Shown: positions 43,873 to 55,429, counted from the stretch's first letter. The stretch: DNA of 64,000 nt from Paramacrobiotus richtersi (GCA_034698045.1 JAQGAU010000002.1:1-64000), one strand, 5' to 3'. Translations and numbers: made by a program. Notes: generated by a model not told the origin, from the letters alone.

Positions 43873-44510
43873 GTGCCTGTCAAGTTTTCTGACCACGCCG
43901 TACCGATGCGGTATATTAACCTTCTGATGCCGTGTATATTATTGTCTTTATTGTAATATTACCAGGCTTACTGCAAGAGGCAAACAGTTATTTACCAGGG
44001 ATTAAGCATTTTTCTGCTAGATACAGACCATCATTACTGCATTACTAGAATATGGTCAGAGTGCGCATTAAACTGTTATCACACAATACAAGGTGGTATG
44101 TGACAGCCAATGATGTCTCGTATTCCACATCTCTCCCTCTCATGAAAAAATGACAGATGCTGACTTTTACTCGATGAGTACTCCTCTGTTTGCTGTTTTC
44201 TTAATGATTATTTTATGCAGTTAAAATACGTCATTCACTATTTTGCATAGCGTTGTTGCATGGTACCAATACGTTGCGCTTCAATTTCAGTTATATAAAT
44301 GTTAACGTAATGGTCACAGGTTTTTCTGTTTTCCGCAAAGCTGGGACGGCCTTTATGGCTGCGCAGCATATTGCAAAATTCAGAACGACTGTCGGCATGC
44401 GGTTAGCAAACCTGACGCGAACTGAGCATAACTGTAGTATAGTGGACGGAAAAGCGCAACTTTTGCAGCGAAGCCTTTCCTACAGGAATGATCTCTCGTA
44501 AATTGCTGCT
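43873..44510. repeat. Dispersed repeat plus family A core
   Basis: 43873-44262 matches 11154-11545 closely. The segment then continues into the family A core (44310-44440), as it does at 17580-18000. This gives the fullest arrangement of that repeat: 5' block, then core. No open frame persists across copies. Confidence 0.65.
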
Positions 44511-44539
44511 AAAATAAGAGTCTTATTAAAATAAGAGAC

Positions 44540-45235
44540 TGCCTTTCAGGCGCTTAGGAAACCGCAATACGCAAACATTCAACATTGTGCTTGTTTGTTG
44601 CCCACACGAGTATCATTCGTATGCATTGATTTGCCTTGAGTGTTCCATGTAAACAGTACGGTACCACGCAAACGCTGTTGGTAAGTGCAGCCTCTTTTGG
44701 AGCATTTGTATTGCGCCTGCCCGTTTAGGTAGGAGCGTATATTGCTAGCCGTATCGGTTGCATGCAGAACCGTCAAGAATCACTGTTAGTTTAGGTGGGC
44801 CTTAGTGTTTTATGCCTTAGTGTTTTATCCTTCAAAATGCGCTGTTGACGAGCCACAATCACCGGCTGCTTGCGAGGCGTGCTTGTTGGTTACTTAGCAA
44901 CCCTGGGAAGGAGACCAGAGTGGGGCGTGCACAGCAAACCGATACAGATGGAATAGACTGATTACACTCATCAGGGTATATAATAAACGCGACACCAGTA
45001 ACCCGCTTCCACAGTTCCAGCTTTTCTTCTAGTACATCAGACTTATGCCGCTGAGCGTTCTCGTTAATGAGACGAAAGGTCAAAACATATGTTATTTGCA
45101 TTATCTCCTGTTGCGAGATGTAACGGAAGGAATCGTACATCAGCCAGGGTGAGCGATTTACTTTACTGAAGTCATCTTTTCTTCTGTAAGAAAAAAGATT
45201 TGAGTTAACCGTACCCAAAAGACTTGGATATCTAG
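44540..45235 (-). CDS. Exon-like open frame, part of a repeated family
   Basis: On the minus strand an excellent acceptor (cttttttcttacag) precedes an exon starting at about 45183 that encodes RKDDFSKVNRSPWLMYDSF, RYISQQEIMQITYVLTFRL and NENAQRHKSDVLEEKLELWK. The full frame spans 44859-45218. A diverged copy at about 57640-57760 preserves ENAQAHKELVGK and the following 'gcgggttactggtgtcg'. Downstream sequence ('gttggtta(c)ttagcaac') recurs near 1620, 40963 and 57545. So this is either an exon of a small multicopy gene family or part of a transposon protein. No domain is recognised, and 44540-44858 contains only a family A tail. Confidence 0.35.
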
Positions 45236-45369
45236 CGCTTTTGGTCGTTTAGGCCAAATTTTCAGTACAGTTTTTACCGTTGCTAGAAGTTAAGACTATA
45301 TTCCACCCAACGGCGTAACTATTACGGAAACCAAGACCGTCGCGCACCTGTAAGCACTGTGCCAGGCAA

Positions 45370-45620
45370 CATTGTTGTTTTTAGTAGCAAGGACATCCAT
45401 AAATACTGTCCAGACATCCGTTTATGCGCGCAATGTCCGGCAGCTGCGCAATGGTGGCGAAATGTTTAAACACGTTTCCTTCTCAAATGTATGGTCACTA
45501 TTGCGCAACAGCCGAACGTTGCGCGCCCAAACGGATTTCTGGACACTGTTTATTGATGTGCTGGCTATTGTAAACGATAATGGAGGGTTAGTGTAAAGCT
45601 CACAGATGCGCGGCCGGTGT
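45370..45620 (+). repeat. Diverged repeat copy, pairs with 50-310
   Basis: The plus-strand frame (45372-45596) reads VWSLLRNSRTLRAQTDFW and LFIDVLAIVNDNGG; the partner at about 70-180 keeps LLRNNRTL and a similar hydrophobic run. Part of the same old family. Confidence 0.35.
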
Positions 45621-45624
45621 TATG

Positions 45625-46803
45625 GTGATAGTACTTATGACAACACGCAGAATATCGTCTTAACACAGATAATTTCCGCACACGCTATAGGAATTTGTGA
45701 GCAACGTTTTTTGAAACTGTTCTCAATTGGGTTATTACGCTGTATGCACATGGGATCCCGTGTTTTTGAGCCCCGAAAATGGCAGAAGACGAACGTTCTT
45801 TCATTAATAGACTGCACTACTTCTCAACGGGGAATCTGTTCAATCGGTCGTTGATCTCAGAGGTTCTAAATCATGGGAATGCCACGTCGCTGCTCTGGGA
45901 ATCTGGCACACCGCTTTCGAAGGCAACATCCACGAATGCAGTGATGTATGTGGCAGCATATTGCTTTGGTACTAAATTATGATCGCTCCCTAGATGAGCC
46001 AAACTACCAACTAAATGATAAACCTAAAAACAATGTAGGTAGTCTGTATCCAGTTCCTAAACACTGCACTGTGGTAAATCCGAACCTCTATCTTCGGACT
46101 GCTACAATACACTACACTCCTTTTCTTCTCTCGAAAGAAATAGTGGACTGGGTAGGTGCTAATAAATTCTCAATCAATTCAGCTCACTGGCTAAGCTGTC
46201 TATTCAAAACAAACTGTACTATGCCATCCCTTCCTGGCAACGGAACAGAATTTGCAGTTAGAGTTACCGAAGCTTTCAGGGAATCGCTGCAGATCAACAA
46301 TTCTTCCTCTCAAATTTTGGGCTGGATGAACGCTCATGGCTCTACTGTCGCTGGCATTGCAGTTTTCCGTCGTTCTCTCCACATATTGCCTTGGTCAATG
46401 GTTCCATCCTTTTTGCTGCACTGCCGTGAAAACATTTGTGTACTCTTTGCATTGGCATCACATACGGTGGCATTCTTTCTGGCTATCGGGACAAGCCTTT
46501 GTCGCTGCAGCGACGTTCGCTTTAACCCCCTCTCTTGGTCTCTTCCTTTCAGTCTATCGGTCACTATCTTTCTCACTGACAGCCTCTCTGGAAGAAGCAG
46601 CAGGCCACACCTTTTTCCCAGTTGGCGGATCCCAGCGATTTCTACTTTGTTCCTGTCAACAAAACGCTGAGGGGAACAGCCTTCTCTCGGGTCATGTCTG
46701 GCAAATTTTTTGTCGCGACGCACTCTGTTCACTTCGCTTCAAGAGTATGTCCAGAAGACACTTTCTAGTTTCCTTCTCGGCCTCTAATGCGGCTTGCGGC
46801 TGA
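45625..46803 (+). other. Uncertain coding region, three overlapping frames
   Basis: Plus-strand frames 45779-45982, 45948-46670 (240 codons) and 46336-46803 overlap, while minus-strand frames 46334-46732 and 46692-47018 are also long. The 240-codon frame contains NNSS and NGT sequons and a hydrophobic segment (VLFALASHTVAFFLAIGTSL). The third has a clear membrane-like stretch (GQAFVAAATFALTPSLGLFL). 45690-45790 resembles family A pieces at 41290 and 58020. I cannot decide a strand or product. It could be a degraded membrane-protein gene. Confidence 0.2.
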
Positions 46804-46809
46804 ACGGGG

Positions 46810-47945
46810 CCTCTCTGGGGCCAACCGAAAAACCTGGGCAGGCCAGTTGTAGTGCATGTATAATTAACGCGGCCAAGTCGCAGATTTCTGAGCATGGTCT
46901 TCCGTTCGTAAACGATCACGTCTGAATTGTTATCGTCGTTGTTACATTCGTAGTACATTACTGTACATGGCCCACGTCTAACAGGTTTGCGGTGGGCGTG
47001 GACAGCGATACGGCCCATGCCCTTCTCGAGTGTTATGTTTCAATGTAAAGTGGTTTGCATGTAGAGAAAGGTGGCATTGTAAGGTACTGTATCGAAAAAG
47101 CTAAGATTGATCGTTTTCCTTGCCTATTTCCCAAAACGGATGATATGGCATCAAATCCGCGGTCCATCCTGTTCATTTGCCTTGGTAAGTCATGAAAATT
47201 GTAGATTCTAGATTGAATGTAGATTCTGATAGCAAAATAAAGACCTGTTATACACTGGAAAGAAGTTTACATTTCTGTATAATAAACGTGTGTAGGTTAC
47301 AACCGTGCGCTTCTGCTGGCTTATGATAACCAGTTTCAGGTAAAAAAATATCAAAACTGCACCGTCAGCTGAGCTTGGTCCCAAACACGACCGCTGATCT
47401 CTCCGGTTTCATCTTTTCTCTCAAACAGGATCATTTATTTTTCCTTCCTATTTTCGAGTCTTTTACACCACGTTACTGAGATCCAAAATCAACTCCACAC
47501 TAGAGATAGAAAATATCTGGTTAACGCACAGAAAACCTTATTGCTATCGCGGCAGACTGGGACAGCTGTACGCATTTTGGTGGCTGGCCATACGTTTAGA
47601 ATTTTGGTGTTTAACATAATCCATTGACTTTGTCGCATGTTAAAGTATGTAACATATGATAAGGTATGATAGCGCCGCAATCATTTTGACCCAGTGTGGC
47701 GCGATACTAGGCTAAGTATATTCGTTAAAATCGTTCCCAAGATGACGGTGGAGAATCACTGCCATAACAGCATGTGCCTATCACGCGAGTTATCACGTCT
47801 TGTGCTTTATTGCGGACGCATAGCCCTGCCAGAGCCACACTACTGACTCTAGCACGGTCTCACACCCATAGCACACTATGGCTGCTGTGCAAAGGTCATA
47901 CACCGTCACACCTCCCCACGTGGGGAAACCCAGACCAGTTCAACT
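46810..47945. other. No gene recognised; ccccacgtgggg palindrome
   Basis: The minus-strand frame 46692-47018 is 108 codons but without context. A short palindrome with a CACGTG centre lies near 47910-47923. Nothing else is supported. Confidence 0.35.
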
Positions 47946-47949
47946 TAAT

Positions 47950-49260
47950 TTAAGATCTTATATCAATCGCTCCGGTTTCTTTCCGGCCGTGGCAAGGGAG
48001 GTTCTTCGTCGTTCGGGTTCTCCTTCTTTCGGACGATCCGATTCCGCTTTCGTCTTTGGTATCTGTTTTCGTGCATCCTTCGGTGGTTCCGTTGCTTTGG
48101 TTCCGTTCGGTTCATTCGTCGGTGTCAACTCTGGTTTTGTCGCAGGGACGGCAAAGGAAGCATCCTTCTTCTCGCTGGTGCCTTAAACTGTGGAGCCTGA
48201 CTGCCGTTGGGTGTGTCGGGTTTCATTGCCTGAAAGTTACCGTTGGCTCCACCGTCCGGCGGGTTGGGTACCATTGGAGGCATCCAAGTCTAGGTTTTCG
48301 TCCAGCTCCAGCCAATGCTTGGAACGCATCTGGTTTTCGTGTCGTCTACGCCAGACTGCACCGTTAACCAACACTTCCCAAACCCGTCGTTCGTTACGTT
48401 TCAGCAACTTTCCGCTGATCCAGTAGACGTGCCGGTTCAAACGGCAGATCGCGTACCACGACGAGTTGTCCAATCTGGAAGTCCTTCGGCTTCGTGCGTT
48501 TATCGAAGTTGCGCCGATAACGCTCGCGATTCTTCTCTGTGGCTGTCAGCATCACCGGGACCAGTAGGTCCAACATTTCCCGCATGATGCAAGGTATGTC
48601 GGTCAAATCCAATTCCTTTGTAAAAGAGCGCGTTAATTTCTTCGTCTACATATGAAAGCGCGGCTGCAGCCTATCTACACCTTGGGAAACGCTGACAAGC
48701 AGCTTTCCGAATTCATCCCGTAGAAATAGCGGCATCTTTTGGACGAGGCTGAGTGGAAAAGTTTGCACCAGAAGCCGGATCCGTCCACCCATTCGGAGAA
48801 GCCGGATCCGTCCACCCATTCGGGGTCCAGCAAAGAAGCTCCGTTCAGAGAAGTGCCGGTAGCATTAGGTTGCTCGTGCGAGTTCTCTGTCTGAGGATGG
48901 GTGGGTTCCTTGTTACCACTACGTCTTGGATTTGTCCTCAAAGACGTGAAGATTTTAATCAGTTCGTGGATATTGCTCAGGGTTTGCCTTTGTAAAAAAT
49001 CCTTCAGCTCCTTTTCGCTGCGAAACGCGGTTGATACCCGTTCGCTGATATTTGCGTCATTGAGCGGCACGGTTTTTAGTTTTATCAGGTTTGAGTTCTT
49101 TGATAAAGGTGTCAGCTGCAAGACTTGCAAGTCAAAATTCTGTAAGATTGCGGGAAATCCCTGGGTGCGAAAGTAGGGAACCGTTCCCTTGATCTGATCC
49201 CAATTAGTGAGCTTGATCTTCGAATAACAATGCAGGTAACACGTACAGTACATTGCTCTA
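47950..49260 (-). mobile_element. Fossil Gypsy-type LTR element fragment
   Basis: About 48190-48612 on the minus strand carries the C-terminal part of a Gypsy integrase: a KNRERYRRNFDKRTKP segment, FQIGQLVVVRDLPFEPARL (the beta-barrel tail) and RRVWEVLVNGAVW. This is followed by a Pro/Lys-rich tail to about 47950. Upstream on the same strand, 48675-49253 is a 192-codon frame of unknown element origin containing an in-frame 27-bp direct duplication (EWVDGSGF twice). No LTRs were found. It is broken and incomplete, with several breaks, and clearly old. Confidence 0.65.
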
Positions 49261-49264
49261 CCCT

Positions 49265-50395
49265 TTTTTCAGTCTGTTTTACCTGAATCCCTCCGCACTC
49301 AATTGCCGATCGCAGATTGGTTTGTAGAATAGCACTGAGCTCTTTCACGTCGATTCGGCAGACTGTGATAGTATACTAAAAGAACTGTTATACTGGTGGC
49401 TTTCTTTGTCTGTTGTGCCATGACAGTGACGACTGCAAGACAGGAAGAGAACCTCAGTATCACCTACGATCCCCGAAGCATCCAACAAGGCGATTTGCCA
49501 GTTTGATAAATAACTGTATTTATAGTTTCTCTCTTTGACAGTTCTGACATCTCTGACAACATTTCCGTCACAATTTGAGCGAGTGTTTGCGTAAGCCGGT
49601 TCCCACTGACTATCAATTCCTAAAACTGAACTGAACACCTTCAAGCCGTGATATGTATCCATGCTCATAGGGTGAAAATAGAAGGCAGTACATAAAGCTG
49701 TGTGGTTCGGGTTCGCGTAGCAAATAAACTGGAAAGATCTGCTTGAACCTTCCTGAGCTATTCGTCAACGGTGTGAGCCGCTTTCCAGCATGCATTTGCA
49801 GGACGCCCAGGAAAACGCTTCGGTCAAACTAAATCATCAGCACCGAGGCTCAATTACGATCTCATACAACATGTCGATAGTACGTAAGCATGCATACAGG
49901 AACCACTTGGTATTAATTCTGGAGTTCGGCGCTGATTATGCCGTGAGCTATTCCAGATGTATTGCTTTGCTTGTTGATTTTGACCGTTACCTAGTACTTC
50001 GTGAATTATTACAATGTACAGGTTTTTCCAAGTTTTGGGCTATTTACAATTATAACCAAATCACGCTGGACTGGACCACGCAGAGCTTTTTGGTTTATTT
50101 CGAGTATACACCAATGGGGAACTTAATAACACAGGCGGAAGAATACTATAACAAATTCACAATCTTATGTCAGATAATACTACAAATGAACGTACGCTTC
50201 GTCATGCGTTTCGACAGTCTTTCCTTCTCTATGAAATTTAGCTTGGGGTCTTTCTTATCGCCGGCATTTCGGGGCTCTTCCGCTGTAAAGTATTCGCATG
50301 GACCTTTTTGTCCATATTCGTCATTCCGTCCGATGACATGCCGTACTGCATTCTGTCCTGCACGCTTAGGATGTTGTACGCCTGGATGTTGCGTA
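49265..50395. other. No gene recognised
   Basis: Minus-strand frames at 49345-49668 and 50170-50430 and a plus-strand frame from 49790 are open but without recognisable domains. The stretch lies between a Gypsy-type fossil and a transposase relic. Confidence 0.35.
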
Positions 50396-50600
50396 TCGTT
50401 TACGCAACAAGGGGTGATAAATATACCCACTCATATATTGTTCCGATCAAATTCCAGTATTGGGTATGTCTACTTTCAACCATCTCCACCAATTTTCGAT
50501 ACGATTTGTGTTTATACCAGTTTCGGGGTCAGCAAAATTAAAGGAGTGATTAACTGTCTCGTGTGTATATCTATGATTGGAATGTGTGTACGGTTGTGGG
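50396..50600 (-). pseudogene. ISXO2/Merlin-like transposase C-terminal relic
   Basis: The minus strand reads HETVNHSFNFADPETGINTN, then RIENWWRWLKVDIPNTGI and a TGA. This matches the end of the DDE domain in ISXO2/IS1595-related transposases, including animal Merlin elements, whose consensus is TVNHSxxFVDPxTGxHTNxIExxWRxxK. The Asn in the N-x-IE motif (often part of a DDN triad) is visible. After the stop the same frame continues SEQYMSGYIYHPLL, so the copy is inactive. The 281-codon open frame on the opposite strand is its shadow. Confidence 0.7.
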
Positions 50601-50639
50601 AACAATTATCTTCCGAATACCTAGCCTCTACATAACTCA

Positions 50640-51850
50640 TTTGGTCGGAAACGCTTATCATATTCGAGCCAGACCACTTCACTGATTAGGCATTCCACGT
50701 TGAGTGTCAAGATAGCCAGACAGTTTGGGATAGAACCCAGGGAAATAGAATGAGCGATAACGAGCGAAGACCAAGAATGCTTCAAGTCAAGTAAAGAAAC
50801 TCTGAGAAGATTATACCCTACATCCTATGTCAACGCACACATAGTTCGACATCTGATTCACAATGCATTGAAAAAATGCGTACGATTAAACTTGACATAG
50901 AGCTATGAAATAAGCATTATAATAATGAAACAAAGCAGTAATGAAAAGAATGCTTACCTCTCCCAACGGCATGGGCTTTCCTTGGCGTGAACGACCAGCA
51001 ACAGGTTCTGAGTCGAGAGGCAAATCCACGGCGCGAGATCGTCACTGAATGGCGCGGTGCCATCCATCAGTCTGCAAGCTCCTGCAGCGATTACATAGCT
51101 ATCACATAGCGATCACGTAGCTGTAAAAATCAAAATGCCTGGTAACACGCAAAACTAGATGTAAGGGAACAGTAGACCTACATCGTCTTCGTCTGCGCTG
51201 GACTCTGGGGTGATTGGACGGGATGCGGGAACAGCGAAACGCGGTGCCCGAGCACGGACTATCACTGTTCTGCTGGTTGCAGTTCCAGAGAGCACGATTG
51301 GTGCTGGGACAGGTGCGCCAGCGGCTTACACTACAACTGGGGGCGCAGGTATGCTGGCCGTACTGAATAGAAATAAATCAAATAAACAAAACAATACAAT
51401 TTTCTTTAAAACCTAAAAAAATAGATATGGACGACTAAACGATAACCTAGTAAGAAGTGCGATACCTAGTACATACAGCGTTTTCTTGTTTTGCGCGTTG
51501 CTTGCGCGGCCGAACTGGCTGCGTAGCATGTCGCGCATCTCAGGAGGACGGCAGACTTTGAATTGTGCTTTTTTCATTTTGTTCCTGGCGTTGACTAAAA
51601 TAGTGACAGTGGACACAAACACGCACACTGGCTGCTACGTTTAAATTGATCGCCAAAGCAACCAGAATATCAGCATACGTTATCCTGGAATCCTTCAGTT
51701 CGGGCTCCTGTCTGTTGCGAGTGTTGTCAGCATAAATCACCTACTATCGTGACAAGTATAACTACATAATATGTGACACTGGTAGCGGCAGTTAGTGCAT
51801 GACTATGTGTTTTATGGCTGTGGCCTTATCTCCAAGTCATGGGTTGTTAC
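50640..51850. repeat. Diverged segment paired with 12100-13050
   Basis: Collinear partner of 12100-13050 (see there). It extends a little further and includes an insertion around 50980-51400. That part has GC-rich words ('gctggttgcagttcc', 'gcgccagcggct') and a frame (51210-51416) with no recognised product. Confidence 0.5.
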
Positions 51851-52029
51851 TGCACGCTAGAACTGTTTTCGACGGTATTTTTGTGATGGATAGTTCTTCG
51901 AAGTACAGTACAGTATAGACAGTATAGTGCGATGCGACTGTAAAAAGAACATCAATATAGCTGAGCGCAGAGTTTATACCCACTTATGTCACATATGGCA
52001 CGGTTCGTGGAAGAAAAAATCGTGGTGTT
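51851..52029. other. Short gap; 'acagta' microrepeat
   Basis: 'gtacagtacagtatagacagtatagt' (about 51903-51930, shown split) is a short repeat. No gene. Confidence 0.4.
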
Positions 52030-52540
52030 TCTTGATGCAACGTAAGAGAAGTAAGACCGCGTAAGCTAATGTAAAGCAATGTAAGCCAAAACGTAAGTAC
52101 TGATCTTTATTGTCGAAACACCAAATATCGGAGAAATCCACGTAAGACCACGTAAGTCTACGTAAGGCATTGTAAGTTCCGCGTCAGATAATGTAAACAT
52201 ACTGCAAAGCTGTTTACGCGGACCTTACGTTCTCTTACGCGCTCTTACATTGTAGCATATTGCCATATTTAATGGACTTCATAATACCTTACACGGACCT
52301 TACGCGTGCCTTACGTTGTCTTACGCGTTCTTACGCTGTAAGAACACTGAGCACAAAAAACAATCGCAAACTTCTTGCAGCGTAAGACCGCGTAAGTTAA
52401 CGTAAGAGCCACGTAAGGCGGTGTAAGTGCCGTGTAAGACGATGTAATGTCCATGCATGTAAGGGAACTTTCTTACAACGTAAGGCGCGTAAGATAACGT
52501 AAGAGGCGCGTAAGATAATGTAAGTTGCGCGAGAGCTATT
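52030..52540. repeat. CGTAAG / CTTACG word array with orientation switches
   Basis: Dozens of 'cgtaag' words occur about every 8-12 bases at 52030-52200. They then appear reverse-complemented as 'cttacg' at about 52205-52345, and again as 'gtaag' at about 52375-52530. The array continues after the minisatellite as the 93-bp satellite (52905-53520), there in the 'cttacg' orientation. The word equals the core of a 5' splice site (GTAAG). Confidence 0.85.
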
Positions 52541-52574
52541 CCGTCTACTCTTAGTTTACTTTTTAGTCTACGTT

Positions 52575-52850
52575 TTGGTTTCTTTTTACTATCTACATGG
52601 TTTCTTCTTGGTTTATTCTTGGTTTCTTCTGGATTTCTTCTTGGTTTCCTCTTGGTTTCTTCTTGGTTTCTTCTTGGTTTCTTTTTGGTTTCTTTTTGGT
52701 TTCTTCTTGGTTTCCTCTTGGTTTCTTCTTGGTTTCTTCTGGGTTTCTTCTTGGTTTCTTCTTATTTTCTTCTTGGTTTCTTCTTGGTTTTTTCTTGGTT
52801 TCTTCTTGGTTTCTTCTTAGTTTACTTCGTTGTTTACTTTTTCGATGTCT
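52575..52850. repeat. 11-bp minisatellite (ggtttcttctt)
   Basis: About 25 tandem copies of an 11-bp pyrimidine-rich unit with occasional substitutions. Because 11 is not divisible by three and the unit has no stop in any frame, all three forward frames stay open and give an apparent 11-residue repeat (SWFLLGFFLVS). These frames are not genes. Confidence 0.9.
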
Positions 52851-52904
52851 TCTGAGTTCAGTTCGTTGTCTTGTTTTGGTTTCCTTCTCAGCTCACGTTT
52901 TTTT

Positions 52905-53520
52905 TACATGGAGCTTACATCGCCTTACGCGGCCTTTACGTTATCTTACGTGGTCTTACGTTGTAACAACTTTGCCTTATATTGAATTTACGTGACTTAC
53001 ACGGGACCTACACAATCTTACGCGGCTCTTACGTTATCTTACACGGTCTCACGTTGTGACAACTCTGCCTTACATTGAGTTTACGTGACTTACATGGGAC
53101 TTACACAATCTTACGCAGCTCTTACGTTATCTTACGTGGTCTTACGTTGTAAAACTTTGCCTTACATTGAATTTACGTGACTTACACGAGGCTTACAGAA
53201 TCTTACGCAGCCTTTACGTTATCTTACACGGTCTTACGTTGTAAGAACTTTGCCTTACATTGAATTTACGTGACTTACACGGGGCTTACAGAATCTTACG
53301 CGGCTCTTACGTTATATTACCCGGTCTTACGTTGTAACAACCTTGGCTTACATGGAATTCATGTCGACTTACACGATGCTTACACACAGCTTACGCAGAC
53401 CTTACGTTATCTTACGTGGTCTTGCGTTGTAACAACTTTGCCTTACATGGACTTTACGTCGACTTACACGAGACTTACACCGTCTTACGTGGCTCTTACG
53501 TTATCTTACGTCGCGTACGC
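52905..53520. repeat. 93-bp satellite, about six and a half units
   Basis: Units begin 'cttacgc(g/a)gc' at 52924, 53017, 53110, 53202, 53295, 53390 and 53484, so the period is 92-95 bp. Each unit contains 'ttacgttatcttac', 'ggtcttacgttgt', 'aacaactttgccttaca' and 'tttacgtgacttaca'. Within the unit, 'cttac' words recur at about 10-bp spacing, so the unit itself arose from a shorter repeat. Composition matches 52030-52540. Confidence 0.9.
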
Positions 53521-54168
53521 GATGTGGAAATCACACCCAGATTTTTTCTTCCACAAAACGTGCCACGTCTAACTTATGTACTTCTACATAGGTTGACATT
53601 TAGGTTGCGCTGAAGAACTAACAATTGTAAGTACTGTACCCGACCAGACTGGTCAACCGTTTTATATATGCATGTACGTAAGTATGTAAGCGCCAATCTG
53701 CCTTTTCACCAAGACAACAAAGTAGTCTATCTTTGGAATAAATATTGGCGATCGAGGGTTATCAGATCAAGGATACTACAGGCGCCGTAAAAATCACTTT
53801 GCAGTATTTCAGCAGAAGAAAAGTTTCCATCACGGTTTCAAGGTAGTGACTTGCTGTAGCATCTGCAATATTAAGCGCGATAAAATGCTGCGGCTTCCGA
53901 GCGTCGTGATCATGCTCGTATTGTTCATCTTCTGTTCTGCTGTCCAGTTACGCGCTGAGCCAGGTGAGCAGCTCATTCGAATGGCCATCTGCTGCTTGGT
54001 TTTTTTTGTGTTAAACGAATAAATCCGGCATCTCACTGGTAACCTCCAGGTGACCTTGAACGAAGCGCATATTTTACCATCTGTATTACTCGATCTAATT
54101 ACTACTAGCGCGCAGTCCTTTACGTAGAATGCACAAACATTTCTAACAGTAAATACCATAACTTATAT
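53521..54168. other. No gene recognised
   Basis: A minus-strand frame (53830-54159) of 109 codons has no recognisable domain. No repeat partner noticed. Confidence 0.35.
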
Positions 54169-54170
54169 TA

Positions 54171-55220
54171 CTGTTAAATCGAGAAAGCAAGATCCAGTTC
54201 AACCGGGCAGGCTGGCTGCCCGTACCGCGGGTTGCGGCTACGTTCAAAACCGTTCACGATCTGTGATGTGACGCGCTGAATTAGATTATTAGTGAATTTA
54301 ATTAATTATTTTTTATTCCCGAGATAATCCCGAGATTTGTACTGTTGTCTTTTGCCATAGATTATTACTGTACATGTTGGCGCAGAATATCTGGGAAAAT
54401 GACGTTTTTGTTGTGTACACCCATTTGGCACGGACTCCGTATTGCAACTGCTAATTCGAGTCCTGAAACCCCTGACACTGGTTGTGGAGACGAACGCCTC
54501 TGGAGCGCTCGTGGATTTTGACGTGGCTAATTGATGGCTAATTGAAGGAGCCCGAAGCCCCGAACTAATTCCGTTCCAGAATGCATATTTGGCAAACTAG
54601 GAAAACTACGCTGTCTATTTGGATAAAATGGATGGCACTGAGACCATGATCGTAAAGAAACCTTGTCTAAGGACCTGCCGTGGCAATGGTACAATTAACA
54701 ATGGAAAAGTGTTAGCTAGAGTCTAGACCGTGCTACACCGATGATTTCACTTTGGTGGAGATCGGAGCTGGAATGGAGACGATTTTGGATTGTGTTCGGA
54801 TGCCGTCCGCATAAGATACGGATGGCCTGATAACTCCGAAAGACCGATTTCGTCCGAAAAAGTCGTGCTGTTTTGGGATTCCGCCTCGACCTCTTACGAT
54901 ACACAGTCGCTTGCACCGTGTCGTAAGCTCTTTCCACAGAATCTGCGTTACCAACTGGGTGGACGTTTTACACAACAAAAGTTTCATTTTCCCAGATATT
55001 TTGCGCCAGCATGTGATAATATACGGCAAAATTACAACAGCCCAAACCTCGGGACTATCAGATTATTCTCGGAAATAAAAAATAAATAATTAAATTTACT
55101 AATAATCTAATTCAGCGCGTCACATCACAGATCGTGAACGGTTTTGAACGTAGCCGCAACCCGCGGTACGGGCAGCCAGCCTGCCCGGGCGAACTGGATC
55201 TTGCTTTCTCGATTTAACAG
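54171..55220. mobile_element. DNA element with 155-bp terminal inverted repeats, TA target site
   Basis: 54171-54325 and 55066-55220 are near-perfect inverted repeats (a few mismatches) beginning CTGTTAAATCGAGAAAGC. The element is 1,050 bp and flanked by TA on both sides (54169-54170 and 55221-55222), as in Tc1/mariner-type insertion. The arms contain an inner palindromic word (gggcaggctggctgccc). The interior has a plus-strand frame of 99 codons (54790-55089) running into the right arm and two minus-strand frames, none with a recognisable transposase motif. So it is probably non-autonomous. High arm identity suggests a fairly recent insertion. The superfamily call rests only on the TA and is tentative. 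Confidence 0.85.
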
Positions 55221-55429
55221 TATAAGTCTCATAAAACAAGTGCACAGGCATATATTGAGAATCTACAAGGTAAAATGTCAAATGTCAAAGAAACAAGTCT
55301 TGTAAATCTTATAAAGGCAAAGTCTATGCAAATAACAAGAATACACAGTAGTAATCAGTTTTATCGTCCTGTAGCACCGAACAGTTTCCTTCAAACTATT
55401 TCTTCGGAAGTACTGTCAACCGAACAGTG

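Noticed and set aside
49790-50635. A 281-codon plus-strand open frame
   Set aside because: It lies antisense to the recognisable transposase block at 50396-50600 and has no domain of its own; long length alone is not enough.
52575-52995. Three overlapping hydrophobic open frames that look like a repetitive membrane protein
   Set aside because: They are produced by an 11-bp minisatellite without stops in any forward frame; all three frames give the same shifted peptide, so none is evidence for coding.
52905-53520. Possible CRISPR-like array
   Set aside because: Units are contiguous tandem repeats without unique spacers, and the context is eukaryotic.
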